From: Cryptomeria japonica
Taxonomy: Eukaryota; Streptophyta; Pinopsida; Cupressales; Cupressaceae
Assembly: GCF_030272615.1 (NCBI RefSeq)
Contig: NC_081414.1
Location: 763,163,648-763,227,647 of the forward strand
DNA: 64,000 nucleotides
Direction: 5' to 3'
This document shows, piece after piece, positions 24,546 to 35,377 of the stretch (position 1 is the first letter of the stretch; the number at the start of each line of letters is the position of its first letter). The notes under the pieces are model-generated. The model worked only from the letters and a program-made list of their open reading frames with translations, made no database searches and was not told the origin of the DNA. A program made the translations under genes and the position numbers.

Positions 24546-25250
24546 AAAAAGACTTCAAGCTATCACATGGGAGAGATGATAACTCAGTTGGTGCAAGAAG
24601 AAGACTATCAAAGTGTTACCTCATCAATTAGCAAGGCAGGACTAGTCCTAGAGGGAGAGAACTTGATGCTAAGAAGGACCTTGTTGAAGGTACCACAGTC
24701 CAATGAACCTACACAAAGGAAGGCACTTTTTAAAACCACCTATAGATCTCATGGTGATATTTGTAAAGTTATAGTGGATTCAACGTCTACTCAGAATATT
24801 GTAGCAGTTGAGATGGTAGACAAACTAAAATTGAAAAGGTTGCCACATACCACCCCTATAAGGTATCTTGGTTAAGTAAAGGCCAACATGTTCTTGTAGA
24901 TGAGAAAACTTGGGTAGAATTTGAAATAGGAGATTACAAGGATAAAGTTTTATGTGACATATTACCAATGGATACATGTCACTTGCTGTTAGGGTACCCT
25001 TGGTAGTATGATGTCAAAGCCATACATGATGGGGAGAATAATTCCTATGTTATCACCAAGGAGGATAGAAAGTTTCAAATGGATCCCTTGATTGATCATG
25101 GTGAAGAAAGACATGTTGGATAATGTGTTATGTTTCTTAGAGGGAAATAGTTCTTGAAGTTGTTGAAGCATGAAGGGAAGCAAGGATGTTCTCTCATAGT
25201 GAAACCCAAAGAAGAGACAAAGCCTGAAATCAAACCGATGATACCTTAAG
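24519..25250 (+). pseudogene. Gypsy aspartic protease region
   Basis: The frame 24519-24875 reads CKVIVDSTSTQNIV, the active-site turn of retroviral-type aspartic proteases, with the Asp at 24777. The usual D-S/T-G glycine is replaced by Thr, so activity would be lost even without the downstream stops. The following frames (24876-25250) continue the protease and linker in broken form. Confidence 0.65.
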
Positions 25251-25319
25251 AGGTGCAAAATTTGCTAGATCGGTACAAGGACATAGTTGTCAATGAGATA
25301 TAGGATACCTTACTCCCTA

Positions 25320-26600
25320 TGAGAGATGTTAAGCATCAGATAAACCTCATACCTGGTTCAACTTTTCCAAACAAAGCTTCTTACAAACTGACACCCACTC
25401 AAAATGAGGAAATAGCAAAGCAAGTGCAGGTTTTGCTAGATAAGGGGTTGATAAGAAGAGTTTAAGTCCATGTATAGTGCCTACTATTTTAGCACCTAAG
25501 AAAGATGGCAAGTGGAGGATGTGAATTGATTCAAGATCCATAAATAAAATTACAATTAGATACCAATTTCCAATGCCAAGGATTGAAGATCTAATGGAGT
25601 ACCTAGGTGGAGCTTGTTACTTTTCTAAGGTGGATTTGAAATTAGGTTATCATCAAATTAGGATCAGAATTGGTGATGAATGGAAGGCAAACCTATAAAA
25701 AAAATGAAGGGCTCTATGAATGGTTAGTGATGCCCTTTGGGCTCATAAATGCACCTAGCACCTTCATGAGACTCATGAATGAGGTTCTTGCAAAGTTAAT
25801 TGGTAAGTTTGTCATTGTTTATCTTGATGACATTCTGATTTTTAGTAGGTCAAAGGAGGAGCATATCAAACATTTGAATCAATTTTTAAGGAATCTACAT
25901 CAATAAAAGTTGATGATAAACTTGGATAAATGTGAGTTTTTAAAAATGAATTGGTGTATCTTGGTTTTGTAGTTTCTCAAGGTTGTTTAAAAATGAATCC
26001 ATCAAAAGTGGAAGTAATAGTGAATTGGCCTACACTTAAGTCAATCTAGGAGATGTAAGAAGTTTCCATGGTTTAGCTTATTTTAATAAGAAATTCATTA
26101 GAGCTTTTATCCATGTGTGTGCACCTATCTTTAACACCATCAAAGGTGGAATAAAATGTCAATTTAAGTGGACTAGTGCAATAGGAAAGGGGTTTGATTT
26201 GTTAAAACAAAACTTAGTAGAACTCCCTTACCCAGGCTCCCTGATTTCAATCATCTCTTCATTGTGGAATGTGTGATGGTTGCAATTTGGCTATAGGGGT
26301 CATTTTGAGCCAAGAAGGTCACCCAGTTGCATTTTTCTCTAAGAAGCTCAATGAAGCAAAATAAAAGTATTCTACCTATGATCTAGAGTTATATGCCATG
26401 GTGCAAGAACTCAAGAAGTAGTGTCATTATCTGTTACTTATGGAGTTCATAGTCTACACTGATAATCATGCACTTAGTTTTATGAATGATCAAGAGAAAT
26501 TGAATCAAACACACCTCAAGTGGGTTGAGTATTTGCAGGCCTACACCTTTTCCATCAAGCACAATAAAGTAGTCACTAATAAGGTAGTAGATGCCTAAGG
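25320..26600 (+). pseudogene. Gypsy reverse transcriptase and RNase H
   Basis: RT motifs in order: a KWRM...DSRSINK stretch (about 25510-25550), [25 protein letters not shown] (25620-25670), then after a shift [17 protein letters not shown] (25730-25780) and the catalytic YLDD at 25820-25831. RNase H covers about 26245-26600: a region reading GVILSQEGHPVAFFSKKL, then YSTYDLELYAMVQELKK and YTDNHALSF. Several in-frame stops break it. The catalytic residues visible in YLDD and DNHAL are kept, so decay is mainly by stops and shifts. Confidence 0.82.
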
Positions 26601-26808
26601 TAGAAGGTTTCTAACCATTCAAGAAGTGAAACTACAAAGTGTAGGGTTAAATGACCTCAAAGAGCTCTACCAAGGTGACAAACATTTTGGTGAAGCATAT
26701 GATGTTTGCTCAAAGTTTGCTAATGCCTGTCATGTTGCCTAGTCTGATTTTATGTTGTAGGAAGGCTTATGTTTTAAAGGACACCTACTTTGCATACCAC
26801 AATGCTCT

Positions 26809-27870
26809 ATGAGAGACAATATCAAGGAGAATCATCAAGGTAGTATAAGTGGACATTTTGGTCTTGACAAGACCTTAGAGAAAGTTGGCAGGTTCTACCA
26901 TTGGCCTAGACTACAGTCAGATGTTAGAAGATTTGTGGAGAAATGTGCTATTTGTCAAAGGGCTAAGGGTACCTATAGAAATGCAAGTTTAGATCAGCCT
27001 CTAGCCATACCAACAAGGCCATGGGAGTGTGTGAGTATGGACTTTGTTCTTGGTTTACCTAGAACTTCAAGAGTATATGACAGTGTCTATGCCATAGTGG
27101 ATAGATTCAGCAAGATAGCACACTTTGTGCCTTCCAAATGCACTAATGAATTCTACTACATAGCAGGGTTGTTCTTCAAAGAGATTGTAAGGATCCATGG
27201 TTCGCCTCTTACAATTGTGAGTGATAGAGATACAAAATTTGTGAGCCACTTTTGGTGAACGTTGTGGAAGAAACATGGTAATAACCTTTATTTTTCATTT
27301 GAATACCATCCATAATTTGATGGTCAAACTAAAGTAGTTAATAGGTCCCTGGGTAATCTATTCAGATGTCTCACCAAACAACATGGTCAAGCTTGGGATC
27401 TAGTGTTGGGACAAGCAGAGTATGCCTACAATGACTTGTTCAATAGGAGTACAGGCTAGAGTCCATTTGAGATTGTATATGGATGTCATCCAAGGGGTAT
27501 CATAAAACTCAGAGACCTCATTTCTATGGACCATAGGATTTGTCAAGGTGAAAACTTTGTAGAGAATATGAAGGAGATCCATGAACAAATCAAGAAGACA
27601 TTGCAGCAGAACAATAAGAAATACAAGATGCAAGAAAACAAAACAAGAAGAGAAGTACACTATAAGGTAGGTGATTTGGTTATGGCCTACCTGAGGAAGG
27701 AAATACTTCCTAAGGGGAAGCCTAGCAAACTATGCATGAAGAAGACTGGACCTCTTAAGGTTGTGCATAAGTATGGCAATAATGCCTATGAGGTGGAACT
27801 ACCACCAAACTTGGGTATATCACAAATATTTAATGTATGTGATTTTTTTCACTATAAAGGAACATAGTTA
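26809..27870 (+). pseudogene. Gypsy integrase
   Basis: An open stretch of 149 codons (26809-27258) carries the HHCC zinc-binding region (H..GHFGLDKTL...CAICQRAK) and the first two catalytic Asp residues of the core (MDFVLGLPR and VSDRDTKF). After a stop, the block expected to hold the catalytic Glu reads DGQTKVVNRSL, with Lys (codon 27331-27333) in place of Glu. The C-terminal part runs 27526-27867 (VGDLVMAYLRKE...KTGPLKVVHKYGNNAYEVELP). The enzyme cannot be active. Confidence 0.85.
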
Positions 27871-27954
27871 TCTCCATATCAAGAAGAGACTATTGCTACT
27901 TAAGATGCAGATTGGATACAAGACCTACCTCCAAGACAACAGGTGACATTGGAC

Positions 27955-28110
27955 TGCATTTTGGACTCAAAGATTGTCAAAAGGATTAGGAAAGGATTCT
28001 ATAGAGAATACTTGGTTAAATGAATAGGTCTCCCTCAATTTGAAGGTACATAGATGTCTAAAGGAAATATACTACAACATGGAACCACTGTTCAAGCCCT
28101 ATCCACTCAA
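27955..28110 (+). pseudogene. Chromodomain-like C-terminal block of integrase
   Basis: Reads ILDSKIVKRIRKGFYREYLVK-stop-IGLPQFEGT-stop-MS. This matches the chromodomain core in which two Trp codons have become stops (TGA and TAG). In chromoviruses this domain tethers integration to chromatin marks. It supports placing the element in the chromovirus group; the finer lineage is not determined. Confidence 0.7.
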
Positions 28111-28140
28111 GGGACTTGAGTTCTTCCTACTCAGGGAGTA

Positions 28141-29757
28141 TGGTGCAGGGGCACATAGCAATTTTTGTTAAGTTTGTTTCCAGGATATTGCAATAATGTT
28201 TTTAGTTTTCTAATAAGGACAAGAGACCATTGAGTGTGTTCTCAAATGATTGTAAGGGCCCTAAGATTCATTGTTTGGCCAATGGTGTCATGTGAGCTCT
28301 TAAGGGTGCCATGTAGAGAATTTAATAGGATAAGTTGCTTTTGGGTTAATGTAGGTTGGTTGATGTGTTTTTGAAGTATTTAAGGCCATATGAATCATTT
28401 TAAAGTGACCAATGTTGGTTTTGAGAAAAAGTTTCTCACCTATGCAACAAATTGCAAAAGTTGCAAAAGTTGCTCATAGCAACTTTGCAACATTTTCATA
28501 CACCAACGGCTAGTTGGCTGACACATCTAGTCATGAGCATATGTAACTACTCCAAGGCTAGTATAAGGCTTGTAAAGACCAAATATAAGTGGTTTTTGAA
28601 GATCTGAAAGCAAATAGACAAGTTTTGGTTTCCCATTTGGTGTGTTTTTTGCATTTTAGTTGTTCTTTGCAAGTTTCTACGACCTGTACGGATTGAAACG
28701 TCCAAGAAAAGGTCATGGATTGCTAGAATAGTGTCTTACCTTCATTTTCCTTTGGATTTGGAGTCTTTAAGTGTTTGAGTTTGTGAATAAAATTAATTTT
28801 GTTACAGGCGGGTCCAAGAGCCCTAAAAACTAGGGTTTTGAGAGCAAAATGGCTCCAACCTATTATTCCTTAGTGGATACCCACTCTGAAACCTTGTGTA
28901 ATTTTATCTTTCACTTTATAATATATTTTATTTTTGGTTTTGAGTCAAGGGAAGCTAAATAGAATATTTTCCACCGTACCCTAGGCTTGGCACATTGAGT
29001 TGGCAAGCATTATGAACCATGGATAACATGCCCTAATAATGTGAATCGGGTGGGTGTAGATGAAGTATGATTGGATTGGAATTCAATATGGAAGCACAAA
29101 CCCAAAATATGATCAATTCACTTAGGCAATCAGACCGGTGAAGGAGTTTTGATCAATCCCTATTTTTAAGTCCTAGAAAGGGGCAATTAGGCCTCGTTAA
29201 CTGGTAAGGGTTAGATATGTTAGTTACAAAACCCACCTTTGATTTTGCAATATTGTATGTAAAACTAAAAAGGATGTTTGGAATGTAAAATATTTTGTAG
29301 GGTTGTTAAGGAAGTTTAACCGGTAAATGTAGAATTCCTCACTGACAAGGCTACTAGAATTAGGTCTTCTATTAGACCTAAAAGTACAGTTTGTTTGTAC
29401 AACACCAAACTAGTAAATGTCAAAGATTTTGTGCAAGGAGTAGTGTTGATAATCCATCCAAAATCATCCATTGTTATGTGTGTAGTGTGGAGAATGAATA
29501 TTATTTGGTAGAGGAGTAGAACTCTTTGGTTGAGTGTGAAAGGGAGTGGGAAAACAAGGTCTCTGAAGCAAGAAAATGGAACTCACAAAACAACAAGTGC
29601 TTATCCTAGCCTAAGGACCTTGGTAAGGTTAGAGAGGGTAAGTCTTGAAAACCCTTCGAGGGTATTAGGTGTAGAAACATTGGATGATTCTTGTGTAGCT
29701 TGAAGGAGATACCTAGACAAGGTAGCACAAAAAGGTGAAGAGTCAACTCACTCTACA
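28141..29757 (+). repeat. 3' LTR of the Gypsy element
   Basis: 1617 bp, TGGTGCAGGGG...CTCACTCTACA, preceded by a short purine-rich tract (CAGGGAGTA). It is about 80 bp longer than the 5' LTR through small indels, including an extra segment near 28415-28490. Confidence 0.85.
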
Positions 29758-31200
29758 CCAACATTTCTCTATTGTAATCACTTTGCAGCTTTGATACTCC
29801 CTCACCCTCATTGAATAATCACTTGAATTCTCCTTTATATGAGCCCTTTGAATTCTTATTAAAATTATTTCTATCTTGTGGGAGTCTAGTAATGGCTGAA
29901 ATCAACTCCAATGGAACTTTGAAGGTGACATTACTAATATACACCTTTCCCTTATGTTATGCCTACACAAATTTTTTTGAGAGCTCTTGGTCAAAACCTT
30001 TCATGCCCTCCGCATAACTTTCTAAATTCCCCTTGATAATTTTTTGCCAAAGCCTTGGTTTGCTCTTGAATTCCTCACAGTTATAGAGTTCAACTTGGAT
30101 TAAGCTCCCCCCCTCATTTCCACCACTAAGATTTTCTTAATAGAAACTAGGTGGGTGAAACAAAAACTACCAATTTGGTTCTCACAATAGTTATGAGGAG
30201 AAATGACACTGCTACTTGTAAAGGATGTGTGCAACTCTAGTGGAAAATGACTTTCGAAAAGGGATGATAGGATAAAAAAGGAAAATTTTGAATTATAACT
30301 CATCATTATACTTTATGTCCTTGTATATTGCTTCACAAACCAAATTCAAAAGATCACTAGGATTAGTCCAAATTTTTAAATTCTCAAAAAATAGAACTAA
30401 GGAAGATAGCTTGTCCACAAATTTTTTACCCTCCCTCCTCATGTGAATGATTTCTATGTGACCAATGACACGAATGAGATATTTTCAATTTTCTACCAAC
30501 CCTTTGCATTTTCAATTCAAAGAGGCTTCATTTTTAGGAGATGGATTGTGTTTCTCAAGTCATCTTCAATAATAATACAGTTGCACTTCCTTTCATAAAT
30601 GATAATTAGACCCTAATATGTGGCAACCACCTCAGTAAAGCTTAAGGATTTTACTCCCAAGTTTTTCATCTAAGCCAACATGACATTGACTCTATGGTCC
30701 ATGATGATCTCACCCCCACTTGCCTGATTTGGGTTTCCCTTTGGACAAGCCATCAAATTTTATCTTTAGCCAACCAAAATGAGAGGGGGGGGGGGGGGGT
30801 AAGTCTAATGGGAGGGGATGTAAATCTAGCCAAAGATTTCATTAAGACCCACGACTTCACAATTTGCTAATCTAGATTGGAGGGGGGAGTGGATTGTGTG
30901 CATTTTGCAAGGTTGCTCAGGTTTTCTTTTACATTAGAAATAATGGTAGTGATAAGCACCTTCTATCCTTGAATATTATGTTGTTTCTTTCTTTCCACAG
31001 ACGCCACCTAGAATGGAGGAAATAATACCACCATAGCTCTTGAATAAGGGGATGACTTGAAAGGGGGTGTTGAATGGAAACACATTCCTTCAATTCTTGA
31101 GGCAAAATCCAATTTATAAAAAATAGATTGGATATGTTTTTTCTAATTATCTACGAGAATTCATAGTGAAACATGATGTGATTTATGCTTTCTTCTTATT
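29758..31200 (-). pseudogene. Minus-strand LINE ORF2: zf-RVT tail and RNase H, decayed
   Basis: Read on the minus strand from 31200 down, it shows the linker after the zinc finger (WILPQELKECVS..., then WRLWKERNNIIFKD at about 31000). The RNase H domain follows (about 30790-30310; LKIKFDGLSKGNPN, then IIMDHRVNVMLA and IIIEDDLRNTIHLLK). The first catalytic Asp is retained. Stops are frequent. Downstream of RNase H the frame runs into the Gypsy element at 29757. This LINE differs from families A and B in sequence. A 15-base G run (30785-30799) sits just upstream of RNase H. Confidence 0.65.
30785..30799. repeat. Poly-G run (15)
   Basis: Uninterrupted mononucleotide run on the plus strand (C on the LINE coding strand). 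Likely slippage; it could also hide an assembly length error. Confidence 0.9.
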
Positions 31201-32135
31201 TCTCTCACAATTACAGTTATAGTTAATTAGATTTAGGGTTTGATTATGGATAGGGTTAGATTATAGTAAGGAATTATTTATAATTTAGGTTAAGATTAGA
31301 GTTTAATTATGATTAGGATTTAGTTAGGTTAGGGTTAGGGCTTAATTGGGGTTAGAGTTCAACTACTATTAGTGTTAGGTATATGATTTAGTTAGGAGAA
31401 GGGTTCAATTAGGGTTAGGTTTAGGTCTAGGGTATGGTTATGTTTAGGGTTTAATTAGGTTTAGATTAAGGTTAGATTTAAGTTTAGATTAGGATTGTTT
31501 ATAGATTAGGCTCAAGCTTAGGTATGTGTATGGTTTCTATTTGAGCACAATCCTTAGGGATATGGTAAAATTAAAATTAATTTTAGGGTTAGAGCTACAA
31601 TTCAAATAGGATAGGGTTAGTATTATAATTTAATTACAGTTCAATCAAGGTTGGATTCAGTGTTAGGATTCAAATAGGTTTAGTCTTTAAGGAAAGAGAA
31701 TTGTGTTACATTTAGGATTCTATAATAAATCTTATGTTTAAGGTTATGGTTAGTGTTTAATTAGGGTTAATGTTGGTAGTTAATTAGAGTTAGGATTAAG
31801 TTACAAGTTATATTAACATAAAAGTTGAATTAGGGTTAGGGTTCAATTAGGTTTAGATTAGGGATAAGTTCAAGCCCATGTTGGGTTTAGCTTCAAGATG
31901 GGGTTTGACTAGTGTTATCTAGTGAATATTAGGGTTAGATTGTTGTTAACGTTGATGTTAGGTTACGGTTGAAGTTAGGATATAATTAAAATTACTAATC
32001 TAGGTATAATATTGGTGTTAGGATTGAACTGGGATTTGAGATAGTATTACAATTTAGTCAAGATTCATTTAGGGTTAATATAAATGTTAAGATTCAAATA
32101 GGGTAAGGGTTAATGTTAATATTCATTTTTAACCT
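31195..32135. repeat. Long degenerate telomere-like repeat block
   Basis: About 940 bp made of irregular variants of TTAGGGTTAGGG, GTTCAATTAGGG and TTAGGTTTAG with G-rich units on the plus strand. They resemble decayed plant (TTTAGGG)n telomeric sequence mixed with AATTAGGG-type units. No coding frame is present. A short block of the same type is at 3415-3560. Confidence 0.65.
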
Positions 32136-32690
32136 AAATAAATATTATATCAATTTCACATAGAGAAAATAGTGATTGTTTAAAAATATACATTAAATAT
32201 GTTTTGTTTAATACTTCAACAATTTAGGCAAGAGAATCTAAAATAAAAGATTACCTCCCATGCAGGACTCTAACATGGGTTATGCCAAAATAACTTATTG
32301 CCTAATTTATCATAAGACCTAAGACGTAGACATCCAATATAGTTTCTTTTAAGTTAATACATTATAATAGAAACCAAAATGTAGAAAAAACTATCATATA
32401 GGTAAGACTATAATAAAATCATATACCCAAAAGAAATTTTCTTTTAAATATAAATTTTCAATAATTAAACTTTAATCTTAATAGAAAACTAACAATAACT
32501 ATTACCATAAGCATAACCCTAATAATAACTAAAATGTTACAAGTAGCCTTAACACAAATGTTAACTTTAATCTAAATCATAACATTCATCTTAACTCTAA
32601 TTCTATGATTTATTCTACAATATTATAATGCTAGGTATATGATATGACTGTTGATTTTTAATCTAAGTAACACATTTCATTCAATCATAA
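32136..32690. other. AT-rich DNA with scattered CCCTAA-type units
   Basis: No genes. Between about 32470 and 32620, units such as ATAACCCTAAT and TCTTAACTCTAAT look like the complementary strand of the preceding telomere-like block. This suggests a weak inverted arrangement. Confidence 0.4.
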
Positions 32691-33420
32691 ATAATAATAA
32701 AATAATAAAAAAAAAAAACAAAAAAAACAAGCCGGGATTTAGAGCTCAAATCTTGTTATCATGGTATCCTGTCTGATCCGTCAGAAATACATAAAGAAGG
32801 GGTCAAATATTTAAATCTCTCCTGGGAGGTGACGGAAAAGCTAAACACATGACTACAATTTCTTTAAAAAATCCCACAACTAGTCTCAAATGTAGACAAT
32901 ACCTTTTTGGTCTCCCGAGTAACAATTAATGAAATAAAATTGTCAACTTGAAAACCATTTCTTTGTTGGCTACCATTAATTTTCCAAAAGGGTCTCATCT
33001 CATGTTGCATTTCTTGCAACACTATCTAGCTCATATATAGACTTCTGCCATATGTAGATCACATTTTCAATGTGGGTGAGGTCATCTCATAACACCTCAT
33101 CTTCATCACCTCTAGCATAAATCAGTGACATGGCTCCTAACCATGTCTTATGCATCCCTTTTCTAGGAACTCTCTTTACACTTTCATGCTTTCATCCTTA
33201 GCACTTCTAATAATTCTATCAATGGAGTTATTAAACTACTCACAACCTCTTAGTGCAATAATTAAACAGCAACAAACATCAACAACCTTAATTTCTTCAA
33301 TCTCCCAACATAGAGACAACTTCTCTAAATGAGATAAATCTATGATTTAATCTCACATACACACCCAATAGAGTCTCAGAAGATTGCTCATAGCCCTTTC
33401 CTGAGGGAGTTAGGCCCATA

Positions 33421-33434
33421 TTGCTCTAATACCA
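33421..33434 (-). other. Primer binding site (minus strand)
   Basis: Minus strand reads TGGTATTAGAGCAA, three bases after the LTR end. Its first eleven bases match the initiator-Met PBS with one C-to-T change, and its end differs. Confidence 0.7.
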
Positions 33435-33437
33435 CTT

Positions 33438-33779
33438 TGTAGATTTAAAATCAGATGCAAAACACAAATACAATTTAGCACACAAAAAACTTTTATATAT
33501 TCAATATCTATTACATTAGGATTTACCTCTCAATAGAAGTTACATTTTGATCTTCCTAAACAATATAAGAAGGCAGTATTTTATAGAAGTTGCAGCCTCT
33601 AGAAATACAATAGTTCACTGCATCACAATAAAGAAACTTCTAAAACATGAAATTTCTATAGATGATTATTTACCAAAACCACTAAAAATCTAATTTAGAA
33701 TGTATCTCTAGAATCTGCAATTGCATTCCTGATATTACTAATTCCATTTCCAATTACATGCTTACATCACTATCCAACA
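33438..33779 (-). repeat. LTR of the minus-strand element
   Basis: Starts TG and ends CA in both readings. Its right-hand 100 bp is repeated at 34084-34184 as part of a local 405-bp tandem duplication. Confidence 0.7.
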
Positions 33780-34493
33780 ATTATGACAGTGGTCTTCTTG
33801 TTTGGGGATCCATCATGCTCACAGATAGAACAAATAACGAAGCCGAATATGCAACGCTATGGGTGGGCTTGATATTATGTGTAGAAAAACATTTCCTCTC
33901 TGGACATCAAAGGGGATTCACTCAACATGGTAAATGCAGTTTCCACCAATCGCGTGCCAAGCTGGAAGTCTCAAATGTGGTTAGATAGTATTTGAGCCAT
34001 ACTGGACAATATAGGAGACTACACTATTAAAAAGTTAAAAACACTTATCACGGAGCTAATAATGAAGTAGATCTTTTATCAACCCACTAAAAATCTAATT
34101 TAAAATGTATCTCTAGAATCTGCAATTGCATTCCTGACATTACTATTTCCATTTCCAATTGCATTCTTACATCACTATCCAACAATTATGACAGTGGTCT
34201 TCTTGTTTGGGGATCCATTATGCTCACAGATAGAACAAATAACGATGCCGAATATGCAACACTATGGGTGGGTTTGATATTATGTGAAGAGAAAAACATT
34301 TCCTCTCTGGACATCAAAGGACATCAAAGGGGATTCACTCAACATGGTAAATGCAGTTTCCACCAATCGCGTGCCAAGCTGGAAGTCTCAAATGTGGTTA
34401 GATAGTATTCGAGCCATACTGGACGATATAGGAGACTACACTATTAAAAAGTTAAAAACACTTATCACGGAGTTAATAGTGAAGTAGATCTTT
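33679..34493. repeat. 405-bp tandem duplication (LTR end + LINE RNase H)
   Basis: Unit 1 starts at 33679 and unit 2 at 34084. Each holds about 100 bp of the LTR end joined to about 300 bp of LINE RNase H. Unit 2 continues into the rest of the LINE 3' end. Unit 2 also has a small internal repeat of ACATCAAAGG at about 34312. Confidence 0.85.
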
Positions 34494-34960
34494 TATCAAA
34501 ATCATTCAATTGGTCATGCATCATCTCAAACATTGCTTCATGACATGTGGACCAGTCTCCAAACAAAACGGGTACCTTTTCATCATGTGTGACTCTAGAC
34601 TGTACGATATACCTTTGTGAATGATGAGGTTTTCCCGAGGCGAAGCGTCACGCATGAGTTATTTAGAGTCAGCGGTTGGTATGATTGCTGAAGCTATATG
34701 TATCGAGACAGCTGCAAACAATAGTTCATTGCTGAATCTGATCAACCCTCTTGTTTATGCAGAAATATTATGGAAACCTATGTGTTTCTAGGTAGAGTTA
34801 TCAGGAATATGTTTTCGCCATCCTAGATTGAGCTATCATAACAGGTCATAGTTGCCATAAGAAACTTGTTATTGGTTGTCTGTGGCTTAGCCTGTTTGTA
34901 CTGGTTTTTAACTACCCCACGATAGCAATTTGTTAAAAAAAAAAAAATTAAAAAAAAAGG
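33780..34960 (+). mobile_element. LINE family A 3' end, second locus (RNase H twice)
   Basis: RNase H sequence appears at 33780-34080 and again at 34185-34490. It is followed by the 3' untranslated part and an A-rich tail (about 34936-34960). Both RNase H pieces show LTDRTNNEAEYATLWVGLIL-like sequence (NDAEY in the second), keeping the Glu expected in the core. Neither forms a complete frame. The block corresponds to 1555-2335. Confidence 0.75.
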
Positions 34961-35236
34961 CAATTTAATAGAGAATCCATTTTATATTTTAAAATTACAA
35001 ATTTTATGATTTGGTAGACTATAGCTTTATTAAACTTTAGTTCTGTATTCTTTTAAAAAATCATTACATTCAGAAATTCAATCAAACTAACATTTCATTC
35101 TCAAAGTTAATTAGACTTTAATAAAACATAAAATTCTAGAATCAACGTCATATTTTAAGATTTATATAATACTAAAATTATACTGTGCTCAAAAAATTAG
35201 AGAGGAGAAACTATAAATAGCATTTTTCCTAAACAT

Positions 35237-35364
35237 TAGTCCATAAGGGTGGCAGAGTTGGCTTGGGTCATGGGTTTGCTCCTCATTGATCTTGGGTTTA
35301 ACTCTGCTCCTGATTTAAAGAGGTGAGGCAACTTGCATACATCCTACATATAAATTTTATTTTA
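35237..35364 (+). mobile_element. tRNA-derived SINE-like element
   Basis: A 128-bp body is flanked by perfect 13-bp direct repeats TTTTCCTAAACAT (35224-35236 and 35365-35377). It holds an internal Pol III-type A box (TGGCAGAGTTG, 35250-35260) and a B-box-like GGTTTAACTCT (35295-35305) with 34 bases between, normal tRNA spacing. The B box has two departures from consensus. The 3' end is A/T-rich. It sits in the stretch missing from the left copy of the segmental duplication. Confidence 0.75.
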
Positions 35365-35377
35365 TTTTCCTAAACAT

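Larger units (their letters stand above)
21932..29757 (+). mobile_element. Ty3/Gypsy chromovirus-type retrotransposon, decayed
   Basis: Two long LTRs (21932-23470 and 28141-29757), a PBS, then gag, protease, reverse transcriptase, RNase H, integrase and a C-terminal chromodomain-like block. Integrase after RNase H marks Ty3/Gypsy, and the chromodomain marks the chromovirus branch. Pol is broken by many stops and shifts. The 5 bases flanking the two outer ends (GCTCT and CCAAC) do not match. This suggests one boundary was altered after insertion, or the element formed by recombination. Confidence 0.85.
32700..33779 (-). mobile_element. 5' end of a minus-strand LTR retrotransposon (truncated)
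   Basis: A 342-bp LTR lies at 33438-33779 (on the minus strand TGTTGGATAG...AATCTACA). It is followed on that strand by a PBS (33421-33434) and about 700 bp of leader or broken gag-like sequence, ending in A-rich DNA at about 32690-32730. No domain could be named in the internal part, and no second LTR is present. The LTR abuts LINE RNase H sequence at 33780, so it inserted into a LINE relic. Confidence 0.6.

Noticed and set aside
35237-35364. Functional tRNA gene
   Set aside because: A and B boxes are present but no tRNA cloverleaf can be completed, and the flanking target repeats indicate a SINE.
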